A stretch of DNA of 52,442 nucleotides from Pelagibius sp. (GCF_028289705.1 NZ_JANQOI010000184.1:1-52442); one strand, 5' to 3'; shown: positions 8,916-17,450, counted from the stretch's first letter. The notes: generated by a model from the letters alone, not told the origin. A program made the numbers and translations.

Positions 8916-9941
8916 CTACTTGAACGGCGGAGCGTAGAGCAGGCCGCCCTGGGTCCAGAGGCTGTTGATGCCGCGGGCCAGTTTCAGCGGCGAGCCGTCG
9001 CCAACGTTGCGCTCGAAGACCTCACCGTAGTTGCCGACCTGCTTGACGATGCGGTAGGCCCAGTCGTTGTCGAGGCCGAGGGTCTCCCCGAGATTGCCCT
9101 TGCCGCCCAGCAGGCGAACGGTTTCGGCATCCGTCGAGCCCTTCATGTCGTCGGCGTTCGCCGAGGTCACGCCCAGTTCCTCGGCGCTCATCATGGCATA
9201 GACCGACCAGGCGACGATGTCGCGCCACTGGGCGTCGCCCTGGCGCACCACCGGCCCCATGGGGTCCTTGCCGTAGACGCCCGGCAGGATGATGTAGTCG
9301 TCCGGGTTCGGCGCCACCGTGGCCCGGGCCGAGCTGAGGCCCGAGGTCGACTGCACATGCACGTCGCAGCGCCCGCCGAAGAAGGCGGTGTTCAGCTCCT
9401 TCTTGCTCTCGATCACCACCGGGGTGTAGCTCAGGCCGTTGGCCTTGAAGACGTCGGCAGCGACCTTTTCCGAGGTCGAGCCGGGCAGCACGCAGACCGT
9501 GGCCCCGTCCAGGTCCTTGACGCTCTCCGCGCCGGTGTTCCTGTTCACCATGAAACCCTGGCCGTCGTAGAAGGTCGGCGCGACGAAATCGATGCCGAGC
9601 TTGGCGTCGCGGCTGAGGGTCCAGGTCACGTTTCGGGTCAGCACGTCGATCTCGCCGGTCTGCAGGGCGGTAAAGCGGGTCTGGCTGGTCGTCTTTACGA
9701 ACTGCACCTTGCTGCCGTCGCCCAGCACGGCGGCGGCAATGGCCTTGCAGGTATCGACGTCCATCCCGGACCATTCGCCGCGGCTGTCCAAGGCGGAGAA
9801 GCCCGCCCGGTTGCCGTTGACACCGCAGATGACGGCGCCGCGCTCGACAACGGCATCCAGGGTCGGCCCCGCGTTCGCCGCGCCCGGCAGGGTCGCCGCG
9901 AGGGCAAGAGCGATTGTGCTTACAGTGACTACCCGTTTCAT
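8916..9941 (-). CDS. aapJ: General L-amino-acid ABC transporter, periplasmic binding protein AapJ
   Basis: This is a 341-residue periplasmic solute-binding protein (SBP_bac_3 family). The signal peptide covers about residues 1-24 and ends ANA. The mature protein shows GVNGNRAGFSALD near the start, GMDVDTCKAIAAAVLGD, and the ligand-site region LTRNVTWTLSRDA, as in AapJ/BztA. Length matches AapJ (about 340) rather than the shorter HisJ/GlnH. AGGGAG lies about 8 bases before the ATG. It is the first transporter gene and follows the GntR gene by 75 bp on the same strand. The family takes up a broad range of L-amino acids; specificity here is not readable from sequence. Confidence 0.94.
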   Translation of the reverse strand: MKRVVTVSTIALALAATLPGAANAGPTLDAVVERGAVICGVNGNRAGFSALDSRGEWSGMDVDTCKAIAAAVLGDGSKVQFVKTTSQTRFTALQTGEIDVLTRNVTWTLSRDAKLGIDFVAPTFYDGQGFMVNRNTGAESVKDLDGATVCVLPGSTSEKVAADVFKANGLSYTPVVIESKKELNTAFFGGRCDVHVQSTSGLSSARATVAPNPDDYIILPGVYGKDPMGPVVRQGDAQWRDIVAWSVYAMMSAEELGVTSANADDMKGSTDAETVRLLGGKGNLGETLGLDNDWAYRIVKQVGNYGEVFERNVGDGSPLKLARGINSLWTQGGLLYAPPFK

Positions 9942-10016
9942 GACTTTGCTCCCTGTTTTTCTTTCATGTGATTGATTTCAAGATCGCATGTACCGGGGTC
10001 GGCCAAGTGCCGCCCG

Positions 10017-10706
10017 CTAGTGCGTCGTAACGATCGTTTCCGGGCCGGGGCGGCTGATGCCCTGGAAGAGTCGGGTGCGCACCTCCAGCCCTTTGTGCAG
10101 GTGATCGCAGATCAGCCGCTGCGCCTCCTCGCCGTTGCGTGCCTCGATGGCCTCGAGAATCTCCAGGTGCTCGGCGGCGGACTTGAAGACCCGCTGCGGG
10201 TCGTGATGCCGCGGCATGCCGAGCGCGATGCGGAACCGCAGGCGGATCGGCCGGTAGATCTCAAGCAGGTTGCGGTTGCCGGCGCAGCGGAAGACTTCCA
10301 GGTGAAAGTCCGCGCCCTGGTCGTAGACCTCCGCCACCTCGCAGGTCTCCGGCGTCTCGATGGCGGCGCGAAAGCGCGGCCCGAAATCCAGCAGTGCCTG
10401 CGTCGGCCCGCGCTCGGCCGCCAGAAAGGCCGCCAGCCCCTCGATGGCGTAGCGGACCTGATAGATCTCCTGCACGTCCCGCAGCGAGAGCTGGCGCACG
10501 AAGGTACCGCGGGTGGGATGCGCCTCCAGCACCCCCTCGCGCACCAGATCCTTGATCGCCTCGCGCACCGGCGTGCGCCCGATGCGCAGGGAGTCCGCCA
10601 GCCGGCGTTCGGCCAGCGGCTCCTCCGGCGAGATCTTTCCGCGAAGGATCAGATCCAGCAGACGGGCGTAGGCCCTGTCCTTTTCCGAACTCTTCGTCTT
10701 TGGCAT
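10017..10706 (-). CDS. GntR-family transcriptional regulator with FCD ligand domain
   Basis: This 229-residue regulator has an N-terminal winged helix of the GntR type (about residues 8-75, with LAERRLADSLRIGRTPVREA and the wing HPTRGTFV). A C-terminal all-helical FCD domain follows (about 85-215). Candidate metal- or ligand-binding residues are the Asp/His in DQGADFHLEVF and the His in SAAEHLEILEAI. It sits immediately upstream of aapJ on the same strand, and its own start is overlapped by a TGGTATACCA palindrome. Autoregulation and control of the amino-acid importer are therefore likely. Its effector is probably a carboxylate or amino acid, as in the FadR subfamily. Confidence 0.9.
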   Translation of the reverse strand: MPKTKSSEKDRAYARLLDLILRGKISPEEPLAERRLADSLRIGRTPVREAIKDLVREGVLEAHPTRGTFVRQLSLRDVQEIYQVRYAIEGLAAFLAAERGPTQALLDFGPRFRAAIETPETCEVAEVYDQGADFHLEVFRCAGNRNLLEIYRPIRLRFRIALGMPRHHDPQRVFKSAAEHLEILEAIEARNGEEAQRLICDHLHKGLEVRTRLFQGISRPGPETIVTTH

Positions 10707-10711
10707 GACAG

Positions 10712-10721
10712 TGGTATACCA
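10712..10721. promoter_or_regulatory. Probable GntR/FadR-type operator upstream of the regulator gene
   Basis: TGGTATACCA is a perfect 10-bp palindrome lying 5-15 bases upstream of the GntR gene start. FadR-subfamily regulators recognise palindromes built on TGGT/ACCA half-sites. The position, over the ribosome-binding region, fits repression of the gntR-aap-aminotransferase unit by its first product. Confidence 0.65.
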
Positions 10722-10770
10722 TCACAACACCACCGGCATGTCAACATGGGCACCGCGCGGTCTCCAGGCG

Positions 10771-10786
10771 CCGGCCCAGGGGCCGG
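10771..10786. terminator. Hairpin downstream of cobM
   Basis: CCGGCC, CAGG and GGCCGG form a short, very GC-rich hairpin in the 131-bp gap between the cobM stop and the gntR start, both on the minus strand. No T-tract follows in the transcript. It could end the cob transcript, but the evidence is weak. Confidence 0.35.
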
Positions 10787-10837
10787 GCCGCCTGCGCGCA
10801 GTCTTCAGTGTCTGAGGGAGTGAGGGGGCCCCGCCGC

Positions 10838-11602
10838 TCAGGCGCTGCGCTTGGGACGCAGCACGTGGACGTGGGAGGGATCGTAGAGGCGGCTGTCGCT
10901 GAAGTCGGTCTCGTCGAGGACCCGGCCCACCAGGATCAGCGCCGTGCGGGTGATCTTCGCGGCGCGCACCTTCCCGCGGATGTCCGCCAGGGTGCCGCGG
11001 AGGATCTGCTGGTCCGGCCAGGAGGCGCGGTAGACCACGGCCACCGGACAGTCGGCGCCGTAGAAAGGCGTCAGCTCCGCTTCGATGTGCTTCAGGTTGC
11101 GCACCGAGAGGTGGATGGCCAGGGTGGCGCCGGAGCGGGCCAGGGTCGCCAGATCCTCGCCCTCCGGCATGGCCGAGGCCTTCATGGCCGTGCGGGTGAG
11201 GATCAGGGTCTGGCTGATCTCCGGCAGGGTAAGCTCGCACTCCAGGGCGGCGGCAGCGGCAGCATAGGCCGGCACGCCGGGCACGATCTCGAAGGGAATT
11301 CCCAGCGCGCGCAGGCGGCGGATCTGCTCGGCGATGGCGCCGTAGAGGGAGGGGTCGCCGGAATGCACCCGCGCCACGTCCTGTCCGTCGCGATGCGCCG
11401 CCTCGATCTCTTCGAGAATGGCATCGAGGGTCATGGGCGCGGTGTCCAGCACCTTTGCGCCCTCTTGGGCGAAGCCCACCACCTCCGCCGGTACCAGTGA
11501 GCCGGCGTAGAGCACCACGGGGCAGCGGGCGATGAGGTCGCGCCCGCGGAGGGTGATGAGGTCCGGCGCACCGGGGCCGGCGCCGATGAAGTAGACGGTC
11601 AT
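10838..11602 (-). CDS. cobM: Precorrin-4 C11-methyltransferase
   Basis: This 254-residue SAM-dependent uroporphyrinogen-III methyltransferase-fold enzyme methylates C11 of precorrin-4 to give precorrin-5 in corrin-ring synthesis. Seen features are the N-terminal glycine loop [40 protein letters not shown] and the pre-helix [11 protein letters not shown], all typical of CobM/CbiF. The ATG at 11602 is chosen because it overlaps the cobJ stop by four bases and starts the conserved domain; the frame is open 20 codons further inside cobJ. It is the last gene of the cob run. Confidence 0.95.
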   Translation of the reverse strand: MTVYFIGAGPGAPDLITLRGRDLIARCPVVLYAGSLVPAEVVGFAQEGAKVLDTAPMTLDAILEEIEAAHRDGQDVARVHSGDPSLYGAIAEQIRRLRALGIPFEIVPGVPAYAAAAAALECELTLPEISQTLILTRTAMKASAMPEGEDLATLARSGATLAIHLSVRNLKHIEAELTPFYGADCPVAVVYRASWPDQQILRGTLADIRGKVRAAKITRTALILVGRVLDETDFSDSRLYDPSHVHVLRPKRSA

Positions 11603-13419
11603 GCCGCGTCCTCCGAGCCCTTCTTGGCTTTGGCCGCATAGCCGCGGGGGGTATAGATCCAAGTACCGCCGTCGCCGCGCGCCACCCGCCGCGTCTCGCT
11701 GGAGCCCACCAGCACCACCGTCAGCATGTCCACCATCTCCGGGGTCAGGTCCGACAGGTCCACCGTGGTCAGGCTCTCGCCGTCGCGGCCCAGATTGCGC
11801 GCCAGGATCACCGGCGTGTCGTCGGGGCGGTGGCGCCTCAGGATCTCGGCCGCCGCCGCAAGCTGCCGGGTACGGCGCCTGGAGACCGGATTGTAGAAGG
11901 CGACCACGAAGTCGCCCTCCGCCGCCGCCCGCACCCGCCGTTCGATGACCTCCCAGGGCGTCAGCAGATCGGAGAGGGAGATGGTGCAGAAGTCGTGACC
12001 GAGAGGCGCGCCGGCGCGGGCGGCGGCCGCCTGCAGCGCCGAAAGGCCCGGCATGACGGAGACGGCGATGCGCCGCCAGGCCGGGTCCGTTTCCCGCTCC
12101 AGCAGTTCGAAGACCAGCGCCGCCATGGCGTAGATGCCCGGATCGCCGGAGCAGACCAGGGCGACGTCGCGGCCCTCGGCGGCGAGTTCCAGGGCGACCC
12201 GCACGCGGGCCTCCTCCTCGCCCAATTCATAGGCGTGGCGGGCCTTGCCGGCGGCGAGCGGGCCCAGCAGGTCGAGGTAGAGACCGTAGCCCACGAGGTC
12301 GCCGGCCCGCAGCACGGCGGCCTCCACCTCGGGCGTCCGCCAGACCGGATCGCCGGGGCCGGTGCCGACCACGGCGAGGCTGCCGCGACCGCGGCCCAAA
12401 CTGTCCGCGTCGATGATCTCCGGCGCCAGGGCGACGGCGCAGGTGGCGCGCCGCGACTTGGTCTTGGCGACCAGGAGCTTGCCCTCCGGCCCGGCGGCGG
12501 CCAGGGCCGCGCCCTCGGCCACGCCGTGACAACCGACCTCGCGGAACACCAGCGCCGACGGATTGGCAAGGCGCGGCGTCTGCGCCTCCAGCGCCGCCGC
12601 GGTGAAGAAGCGCGCGGGCACGCCGAGACCCTCGGCCAGATCCAGCACCGCGGCCTCGTCGGCTTTCACGTCGATGGAGAAGACCCCGGCGACGGCCTGG
12701 GGCGACAGCCCCGCGCTGTCCAGGGTGGATCGCACAAGCTCGGCCAGTTCCGCCGGCGCCGTGCCGCGCTCGCAGCCGACGCCGAGGGCCAGCACCGCCG
12801 GATGATAAACCAGTTGAACTTCGCCCGGATTTCCCGCTTTTTCAGTCACTTGGATGGCCAGGCTGCCGCTCTCAGTGAACGGCAGGCCGCTCTCCGAAAG
12901 CCACCGCGCTTCACCCTCCATCTTAACGTCCGCACCGGAGAGAAGAGCGGCGGCGAAACCTTTGTAATGTTGAGAATTTCCCAGACGCCAGCCCGGCGGC
13001 GGCGCGTCCAGCGCCACGGCGAAGCGGCGGTCGCCGGCGGTGGTGACGGCGGCTTCGATGCCCAGCGCCACCGCGATCCGCCGAGCCAGGGCATTGGCGC
13101 CGCGATGGCCGCCCAGGAGAGGCACGACGGCGCCGCCGTCCTCCGCCACCGCCACCACCGGCGGCTCGCCATGCTTGTCGGCAATGAGCGGTGCCAGGGC
13201 GCGGATCAGGGTGCCGGCGGCGGCGATGCCGACGATGGGCCGTCCTTGCAGGAAGGCGGCCCGGACCTCGGCACCGAAGTCTTCGAAGACGACATCCGCA
13301 TGTTCGACCCGGCCCTCGCGCCCATAGATCAGCGCCGTCGGCAGGACGGCCTTCAGGCGCGCCGCCAAAGCGCCACCGCCGGAGGTCAGCACGATCAGGG
13401 CCGGCGCCAGGTCCGTCAT
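11599..13419 (-). CDS. cobJ: CbiG/CobE-CobJ fusion: cobalamin biosynthesis protein and precorrin-3B C17-methyltransferase
   Basis: The 606-residue protein is a natural fusion. Residues about 1-215 are the N-terminal and middle CbiG domains ([14 protein letters not shown], then [15 protein letters not shown]). Residues about 215-335 are the CobE/CbiG C-terminal domain ([16 protein letters not shown]). Residues about 345-595 are a SAM methyltransferase of the CobJ/CbiH type ([53 protein letters not shown]). CobJ methylates C17 and contracts the ring; CbiG opens the lactone formed during contraction in the cobalt-early route; CobE's role in the aerobic route is less defined. The start overlaps the cobI stop by four bases. 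Fusions of this kind are known in other bacteria. Confidence 0.93.
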   Translation of the reverse strand: MTDLAPALIVLTSGGGALAARLKAVLPTALIYGREGRVEHADVVFEDFGAEVRAAFLQGRPIVGIAAAGTLIRALAPLIADKHGEPPVVAVAEDGGAVVPLLGGHRGANALARRIAVALGIEAAVTTAGDRRFAVALDAPPPGWRLGNSQHYKGFAAALLSGADVKMEGEARWLSESGLPFTESGSLAIQVTEKAGNPGEVQLVYHPAVLALGVGCERGTAPAELAELVRSTLDSAGLSPQAVAGVFSIDVKADEAAVLDLAEGLGVPARFFTAAALEAQTPRLANPSALVFREVGCHGVAEGAALAAAGPEGKLLVAKTKSRRATCAVALAPEIIDADSLGRGRGSLAVVGTGPGDPVWRTPEVEAAVLRAGDLVGYGLYLDLLGPLAAGKARHAYELGEEEARVRVALELAAEGRDVALVCSGDPGIYAMAALVFELLERETDPAWRRIAVSVMPGLSALQAAAARAGAPLGHDFCTISLSDLLTPWEVIERRVRAAAEGDFVVAFYNPVSRRRTRQLAAAAEILRRHRPDDTPVILARNLGRDGESLTTVDLSDLTPEMVDMLTVVLVGSSETRRVARGDGGTWIYTPRGYAAKAKKGSEDAA

Positions 13420-14120
13420 GCCCAGGCCTCCCCCCGGCTGTGCACCAGGATCATGGAGAAGTAGGGCGCATTCGCCTCGTCCAGGCTGTCCAGAGGAAGA
13501 ATGCGCTGGCTGCCCATGGTGGCCCGTTCGACGTAGCGGGCGCGGTCCAGCAGCTCCAACTCGGTGAGCACCTTGCGCACCTTCTGCAGGTGGCGTCCCA
13601 CCTTGATCACCGCCGCCGCCTCCACGCCGCGCAGCCGCGCCGCCAGGTCGGCTTCGTCCAGGGGTGCGGGCACCACGGTCAGCACGTCGTTGCGGGCCGC
13701 CAGAGGCGCGCCGAGAACAGCGGCGCAGGCAGTGAGGGAGGAGACTCCCGGCACCACCTCCACCGGAAAGCGCTCCGCCATGCGGCCGAAGAGATACATG
13801 AAGGAGCCGTAGAAGAAGGGATCGCCCTCGCAGAGCACCGCCACGTCGCGGCCCGCTTCCAGGTGGCCGCCGATCTCCTCCGCCGCCCAGTCGTAGACCT
13901 CCTGCGCCGGAAAGCGCGCGGCGACCATGGGCATGCGCAGCACGATCTCCGTCTGGCCGCCGGGCAGGTGCTCGGCGACGATGGCGCGGGCCAGGCTCTC
14001 CCCCTCTTCCGGCGCCGGATAGGCCAGCACCGGCGCCGCCTGCAGAAGGCGCAGAGCCTTCACCGTGATCAGCTCGGGATCGCCGGGCCCGGTGCCGAGG
14101 CCGTAGAGAGTGCCGCTCAT
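13416..14120 (-). CDS. cobI: Precorrin-2 C20-methyltransferase
   Basis: This 234-residue SAM-dependent enzyme methylates precorrin-2 at C20 to give precorrin-3A, the first dedicated corrin step after the siroheme branch. Motifs are LYGLGTGPGDPELITVKA at the N-terminus, LCEGDPFFYGSFMYLF, VVPGVSSLTACAA and the downstream KVGRHLQKVRKVL expected for CobI/CbiL. Length is as usual. It overlaps cobL upstream and cobJ downstream, each by ATGA, so the three are translationally coupled. A longer open frame upstream of 14120 is a shadow of cobL/cobH. Confidence 0.95.
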   Translation of the reverse strand: MSGTLYGLGTGPGDPELITVKALRLLQAAPVLAYPAPEEGESLARAIVAEHLPGGQTEIVLRMPMVAARFPAQEVYDWAAEEIGGHLEAGRDVAVLCEGDPFFYGSFMYLFGRMAERFPVEVVPGVSSLTACAAVLGAPLAARNDVLTVVPAPLDEADLAARLRGVEAAAVIKVGRHLQKVRKVLTELELLDRARYVERATMGSQRILPLDSLDEANAPYFSMILVHSRGEAWA

Positions 14121-15334
14121 GGCTTGGTCGCCGCGTACTGGGTGACCGGCATCAACGGCCGCCAGCCCTGGAAGGGCCCGACGGGCTCGGCCCGGGACAC
14201 GGCAAGGCGGGTGAGCGATCCGCCCTTGGCCTTCTGCCAGGCCAGGAGCGCCTGCTCGCCCTCCAGGGTCACGGCGTTGGCCACCAGGCGGCCGCCGGGC
14301 TTCAGGGCCTGCCAGCAAGCTTCGATCAATCCCGGCTCGGAGGCACCGCCGCCGACGAAGACCGCGTCGGGAGCCTCCAGTCCTTCGAGGGCGTCCGGCG
14401 CCGTGCCGGCGACGATCTTCAGCAGCGGCGCACCCAGGGCCTCGGCATTCTCGGCGATCATGGCGCGGCGCTCGGCCTTGCGCTCGATGGCGACGGCGCG
14501 GGCCCTCGGCACCGCGCGCATCCATTCCACGGCGATGGAGCCACAGCCGGCCCCGACGTCCCAGAGCAATTGCCCGGCGACGGGCGCCAGGGCCGCCAGG
14601 GTGACGGCCCGCGCCTCCCGCTTGGTCATCTGGCCGTCGTGGCGAAAGGCCGTATCGGGCAGGCCCGGCACCCGCGGCAGCAGGGCCGCCTCCGGCCCGG
14701 CGGCACAGTCGACGGCGAGTGTATTGAGATCGGCGATATCGTTGGCCTGCCAGTCGGCGGCCTTTCCGTCCAGGCGCCGCTCCTCCGGCCCGTCGAGATG
14801 TTCGAGCACGGTCATCGCGCTGTCGCCGTAGCCACGGTCGCGCAGCAGCGCCGCCACCGCCGCCGGGGTCGCCGCGCCGTCGCTCAGGATCAGGAGCTTG
14901 GCCCTCGGCTGCACGAAGGGCTGCAGCAGCGCGAGGGGACGTCCGTGCAGGGTCAGGGTCTCCACCTCCGCCAGCGGCCAACCGAGCCGGGCAGCGGCCA
15001 GCGCGAAGGCCGAGCGCCCAGGCAGGATCGCCATCTCCGACCGCGGGATGCGCTTCAGCAGCGAAACGCCAACGCCGTACCAGAGGGGATCGCCGGTGGC
15101 GAGCACACAGACCCGCTGGCCGCGCCGCCCGGCAATCTCCTCGACCAGCGCCGTCAGCGGGCTCGGCCAGGCCAGCCGCTCGCGGCCGTCGTCGGGCACC
15201 ATGGCGAGATGGCGTTCCCCGCCGATCAGCACCTCGGCATCGTCCACAAGGGTGCGGGCGGGCGCGGTCAGGCCGGCGAGCCCGTCCTCGCCGATGCCGA
15301 CGAGGGAAAGCCAGGGTGTGTGCGTTTCCAGCAC
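14117..15334 (-). CDS. cobL: Precorrin-6Y C5,15-methyltransferase (decarboxylating)
   Basis: The 405-residue bifunctional enzyme has two parts. The N-terminal CbiE-like methyltransferase domain (about 1-200) carries LSLVGIGEDGLAGLT, GERHL and ATGDPLWYGVGVSL. The C-terminal CbiT-like Rossmann methyltransferase (about 215-390) carries DVGAGCGSIAVEW and VFVGGGASEPGLIEA. Together they methylate C5 and C15 and decarboxylate the C12 acetate to give precorrin-8X. The two activities are separate proteins in anaerobic pathways, so the fusion matches the aerobic type. It begins 12 bp after cobH and overlaps cobI. Confidence 0.94.
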   Translation of the reverse strand: MLETHTPWLSLVGIGEDGLAGLTAPARTLVDDAEVLIGGERHLAMVPDDGRERLAWPSPLTALVEEIAGRRGQRVCVLATGDPLWYGVGVSLLKRIPRSEMAILPGRSAFALAAARLGWPLAEVETLTLHGRPLALLQPFVQPRAKLLILSDGAATPAAVAALLRDRGYGDSAMTVLEHLDGPEERRLDGKAADWQANDIADLNTLAVDCAAGPEAALLPRVPGLPDTAFRHDGQMTKREARAVTLAALAPVAGQLLWDVGAGCGSIAVEWMRAVPRARAVAIERKAERRAMIAENAEALGAPLLKIVAGTAPDALEGLEAPDAVFVGGGASEPGLIEACWQALKPGGRLVANAVTLEGEQALLAWQKAKGGSLTRLAVSRAEPVGPFQGWRPLMPVTQYAATKP

Positions 15335-15346
15335 GGGCCCCGCTCC

Positions 15347-15985
15347 CTAGAGCCCGGCCCGCGCCAGGGCGTTGACGGCGGCGGCGGCCATGGCACTGCC
15401 GCCGCGACGGCCGCGCAGCGTCAGATAGGGCACGCCCAGGTCGGCGCCGACCAGCGCCTCCTTGGACTCGGCGGCGCCGACGAAACCGACGGGAAAGGCG
15501 AGGATCGCCGCCGGGCGCGGCGCACCGTCGCGCAGCAGTTCCAGCAGGCGGAACAGCGCCGTGGGCGCATTGCCGATGGCCACAACAGACCCTTCGAGGT
15601 CGTCGCGCCAGAGGTCGACGGCGGCGGCGGAGCGGGTGGTCTTCCCGTCTCGCGCCAGATCCGGCGTGCGCGGGTCGTTCAAGGTGCAGAGCACGGGATT
15701 GTCCGCCGGCAGGCGCGCCCGGGTCACACCGTCGGCGACCATGGCGCAGTCCGCCAGGACCGGCGCACCGGCCTCCAAGGCGCGGCGGCCCTTGCCCACC
15801 AGGTCGCCGCCGAAGGCGAGATCGCCGGCGATCTCTGGCATGCCGCAGGCGTGCACCACCCGCAGCGCGATGTCGGCGATGTCCTCGGGGAAGCGGCTGA
15901 GATCGGTTTCCGCGCGCACGATGGCGAAGGAGCGCCGGGTGATCTCCCGCGGATCGCGGAGGTAGTCGTCGAGCGCCGTGGTCAC
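15347..15985 (-). CDS. cobH: Precorrin-8X methylmutase
   Basis: This 212-residue enzyme moves the methyl group from C11 to C12, turning precorrin-8X into hydrogenobyrinic acid. Signature stretches are PREITRRSFAIVRAETDLSRF, with the conserved RSF, the catalytic His in RVVHACGMPEIAGDL, APVLADCAMVADGVTR and the C-terminal PYLTLRGRRGGSAMAAAAVN. The GTG at 15985 is chosen because GAGGAG lies 7 bases upstream and this gives the usual family length. An in-frame ATG at 16027 adds 14 residues but falls inside a copy of an interspersed repeat, so it is probably not the native start. Confidence 0.93.
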   Translation of the reverse strand: MTTALDDYLRDPREITRRSFAIVRAETDLSRFPEDIADIALRVVHACGMPEIAGDLAFGGDLVGKGRRALEAGAPVLADCAMVADGVTRARLPADNPVLCTLNDPRTPDLARDGKTTRSAAAVDLWRDDLEGSVVAIGNAPTALFRLLELLRDGAPRPAAILAFPVGFVGAAESKEALVGADLGVPYLTLRGRRGGSAMAAAAVNALARAGL

Positions 15986-16009
15986 GCCACGCTCCTCGTT
16001 GCCCCCGGG

Positions 16010-16087
16010 CTTGTTCCGAGGGTCCATCGCTCAGCCGTTCCGGTCCTGGCCCCAACCATGGATGCTCGGGACAAGCCCGAGCATGAC
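16010..16087. repeat. 78-bp interspersed repeat, copy A
   Basis: This 78-bp unit differs from copy B at 16172-16249 in four positions. Each unit begins CTTGTTCCGAGGGTCCATCG and ends with an inverted partial complement (CTCGGGACAAGCCCGAGC), so it can form a stem. It lies just upstream of the cobH ribosome-binding site and provides a spurious ATG in the cobH frame. Confidence 0.85.
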
Positions 16088-16171
16088 GGTTGGACGGCTT
16101 GTGGCGTGCTGCGAAACACGATGTTCGAGATCACGCGCAGGTACCGCCACTCTTTTTCCGTCACCCTCGGA

Positions 16172-16249
16172 CTTGTTCCGAGGGTCCATCGCTCAGCCGT
16201 TCCGGTCCTGGCCGCGGCCATGGATGCTCGGGTCAAGCCCGAGCATGAC
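16172..16249. repeat. 78-bp interspersed repeat, copy B
   Basis: This is the second copy of the unit at 16010-16087, in the same orientation, 162 bp apart start to start, with 74 of 78 bases identical. A diverged relative lies at 52272-52345. The close similarity of A and B suggests recent local duplication or two recent insertions. Confidence 0.85.
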
Positions 16250-16280
16250 AAGGTTGGCGATCTTCGCACGGCGGACGGCG

Positions 16281-16385
16281 TGTCACCCCCACCCCATCCC
16301 TCCCCCATCAAGGGGGAGGGGGTGCCATTGAGATCTGCAACACCCTTCCCTCCCCCCTTGCGGGGGAGGGTTAGGGAGGGGGGTG
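16281..16385. repeat. Two C-rich/G-rich palindromic elements downstream of cbiX
   Basis: The first element (about 16285-16324) pairs TCCCCC with GGGGGA around 16301-16317. The second (about 16341-16385) pairs CTCCCCC with GGGGGAG around a CTTGC loop and has outer CACCC/GGGTG arms. They resemble short palindromic REP-like units. They follow the cbiX stop in its transcript and could fold into strong stems. Together with the two 78-bp units they fill the 412-bp gap between cbiX and cobH. Confidence 0.7.
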
Positions 16386-16397
16386 TGCCGCAGGCAG

Positions 16398-17450
16398 TCA
16401 CGCCGACTTCTTGTTCATGCTGACCGGCCCCAGGGGGTGGTCGGCGTGGGGATAGGGATGGTGATGGTGGTCATGGCCATGATCATGCCCGTGGCCGTGG
16501 TCATGACTATGGTCGTGGTCGTGACCATGATGGTGGTGATGATGGTCGTGATCGTGCCCATGATCGTGTGCGGGGCCGGTGCCGATGCCTTCGACGTGGT
16601 GGTGGTGGCTTTCCTGGGGCAGGCCGACCTCCGCCTCGAAGCCCAGAACCTGCTCGCGATACTTGCAGAGCTTGCAGTTCATCAGATTCTCGCCGTCGAG
16701 GATCTCCTGCACCCTCTCGGCGAAGGCGTCGAGCACCGCCGGATGGTCGTTGAGGTAAGAGGCCTTGACGAACTCGATCTCCGGATGGCGCGCCGCCACC
16801 TGATCGGTGTAGTCGTAGATGCGCTTCACCAGGATGCCGGTGAAAAGGAAGTAGGGGAACACCACGATACGCCGGTAGCCCAAGCGGGCGGCATGCTCCA
16901 GCCCCGGCTCCACCAGCGGGAAGGTGACCCCGGAATAGCAGGTCTCCCCCCAGCCGAAGCCGTGCCCCTCCCAGAGCATGCGCATGACCTTGGCGACGTT
17001 GGAGTTGGCGTCGGGGTCGGAGGCGCCGCGGCCCACCACCATGAGCAGAGTCTCGTGGCGCGGCACGTCATCGCCGGCGGCCTGCAGCGCCGCCTCCACG
17101 CGGTCGCCGGCGGCGCGCAGCAGCTTCGGGTCGATGGCCAGTTCGCGGCCGTAGTCGATGCTCATCTCCGGGTGCTGGGTCTGATAGGTGTTGAGCACCG
17201 AGGGGATGTCGTTCTTGGCGTGGCCGGCGGCAAAGAGCATGCCGGGCACCGCGAGGCAGCGGGTGACGCCCTGGGCGCGCAGCTTGTCCAGGCCGTCGCG
17301 GATGATGGGCGTGGCGAACTCCAGGAAACCGCTTTCCACGGGGTACTGGGGCAGGCGTTCGCGGATGCCCCGGGCCACCGCCTCGAACTGCCGCACCGCG
17401 CCCTCGTCGCGGCTGCCGTGGCCGCAGACCATCACGCCGATCTTGCTCAT
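16398..17450 (-). CDS. cbiX: Long-form CbiX sirohydrochlorin/cobalt chelatase with MXCXXC motif and His-rich tail
   Basis: The 350-residue class II chelatase has two CbiX-like halves (about 1-120 and 130-250). Candidate metal-inserting histidines are His11 (GHGSRDEG) and His77 (FAAGHAKND). An MXCXXC motif lies at residues 257-262. A tail with 29 histidines, mostly alternating with Asp or Gly, fills 282-338. In the long CbiX of Bacillus megaterium the same motif holds a 4Fe-4S centre and the His region is thought to hold cobalt; that knowledge is transferred here. It would insert cobalt early, into sirohydrochlorin, although cobN for late insertion lies in the same operon. It is 49 bp after cobQ. 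Confidence 0.92.
   Translation of the reverse strand: MSKIGVMVCGHGSRDEGAVRQFEAVARGIRERLPQYPVESGFLEFATPIIRDGLDKLRAQGVTRCLAVPGMLFAAGHAKNDIPSVLNTYQTQHPEMSIDYGRELAIDPKLLRAAGDRVEAALQAAGDDVPRHETLLMVVGRGASDPDANSNVAKVMRMLWEGHGFGWGETCYSGVTFPLVEPGLEHAARLGYRRIVVFPYFLFTGILVKRIYDYTDQVAARHPEIEFVKASYLNDHPAVLDAFAERVQEILDGENLMNCKLCKYREQVLGFEAEVGLPQESHHHHVEGIGTGPAHDHGHDHDHHHHHHGHDHDHSHDHGHGHDHGHDHHHHPYPHADHPLGPVSMNKKSA

Noticed and set aside
13416-16055. 879-codon frame suggesting a giant CobI fusion
   Set aside because: Only the last 234 codons are CobI; the rest is Arg/Gly-rich out-of-frame sequence over cobL and cobH, which are intact in other frames.
16440-16580. Tandem GTGGTCATG-like repeats resembling a microsatellite or CRISPR-like array
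   Set aside because: They are the codons of the His/Asp/Gly-rich tail of CbiX read on the opposite strand; unit length is irregular and there are no spacers.
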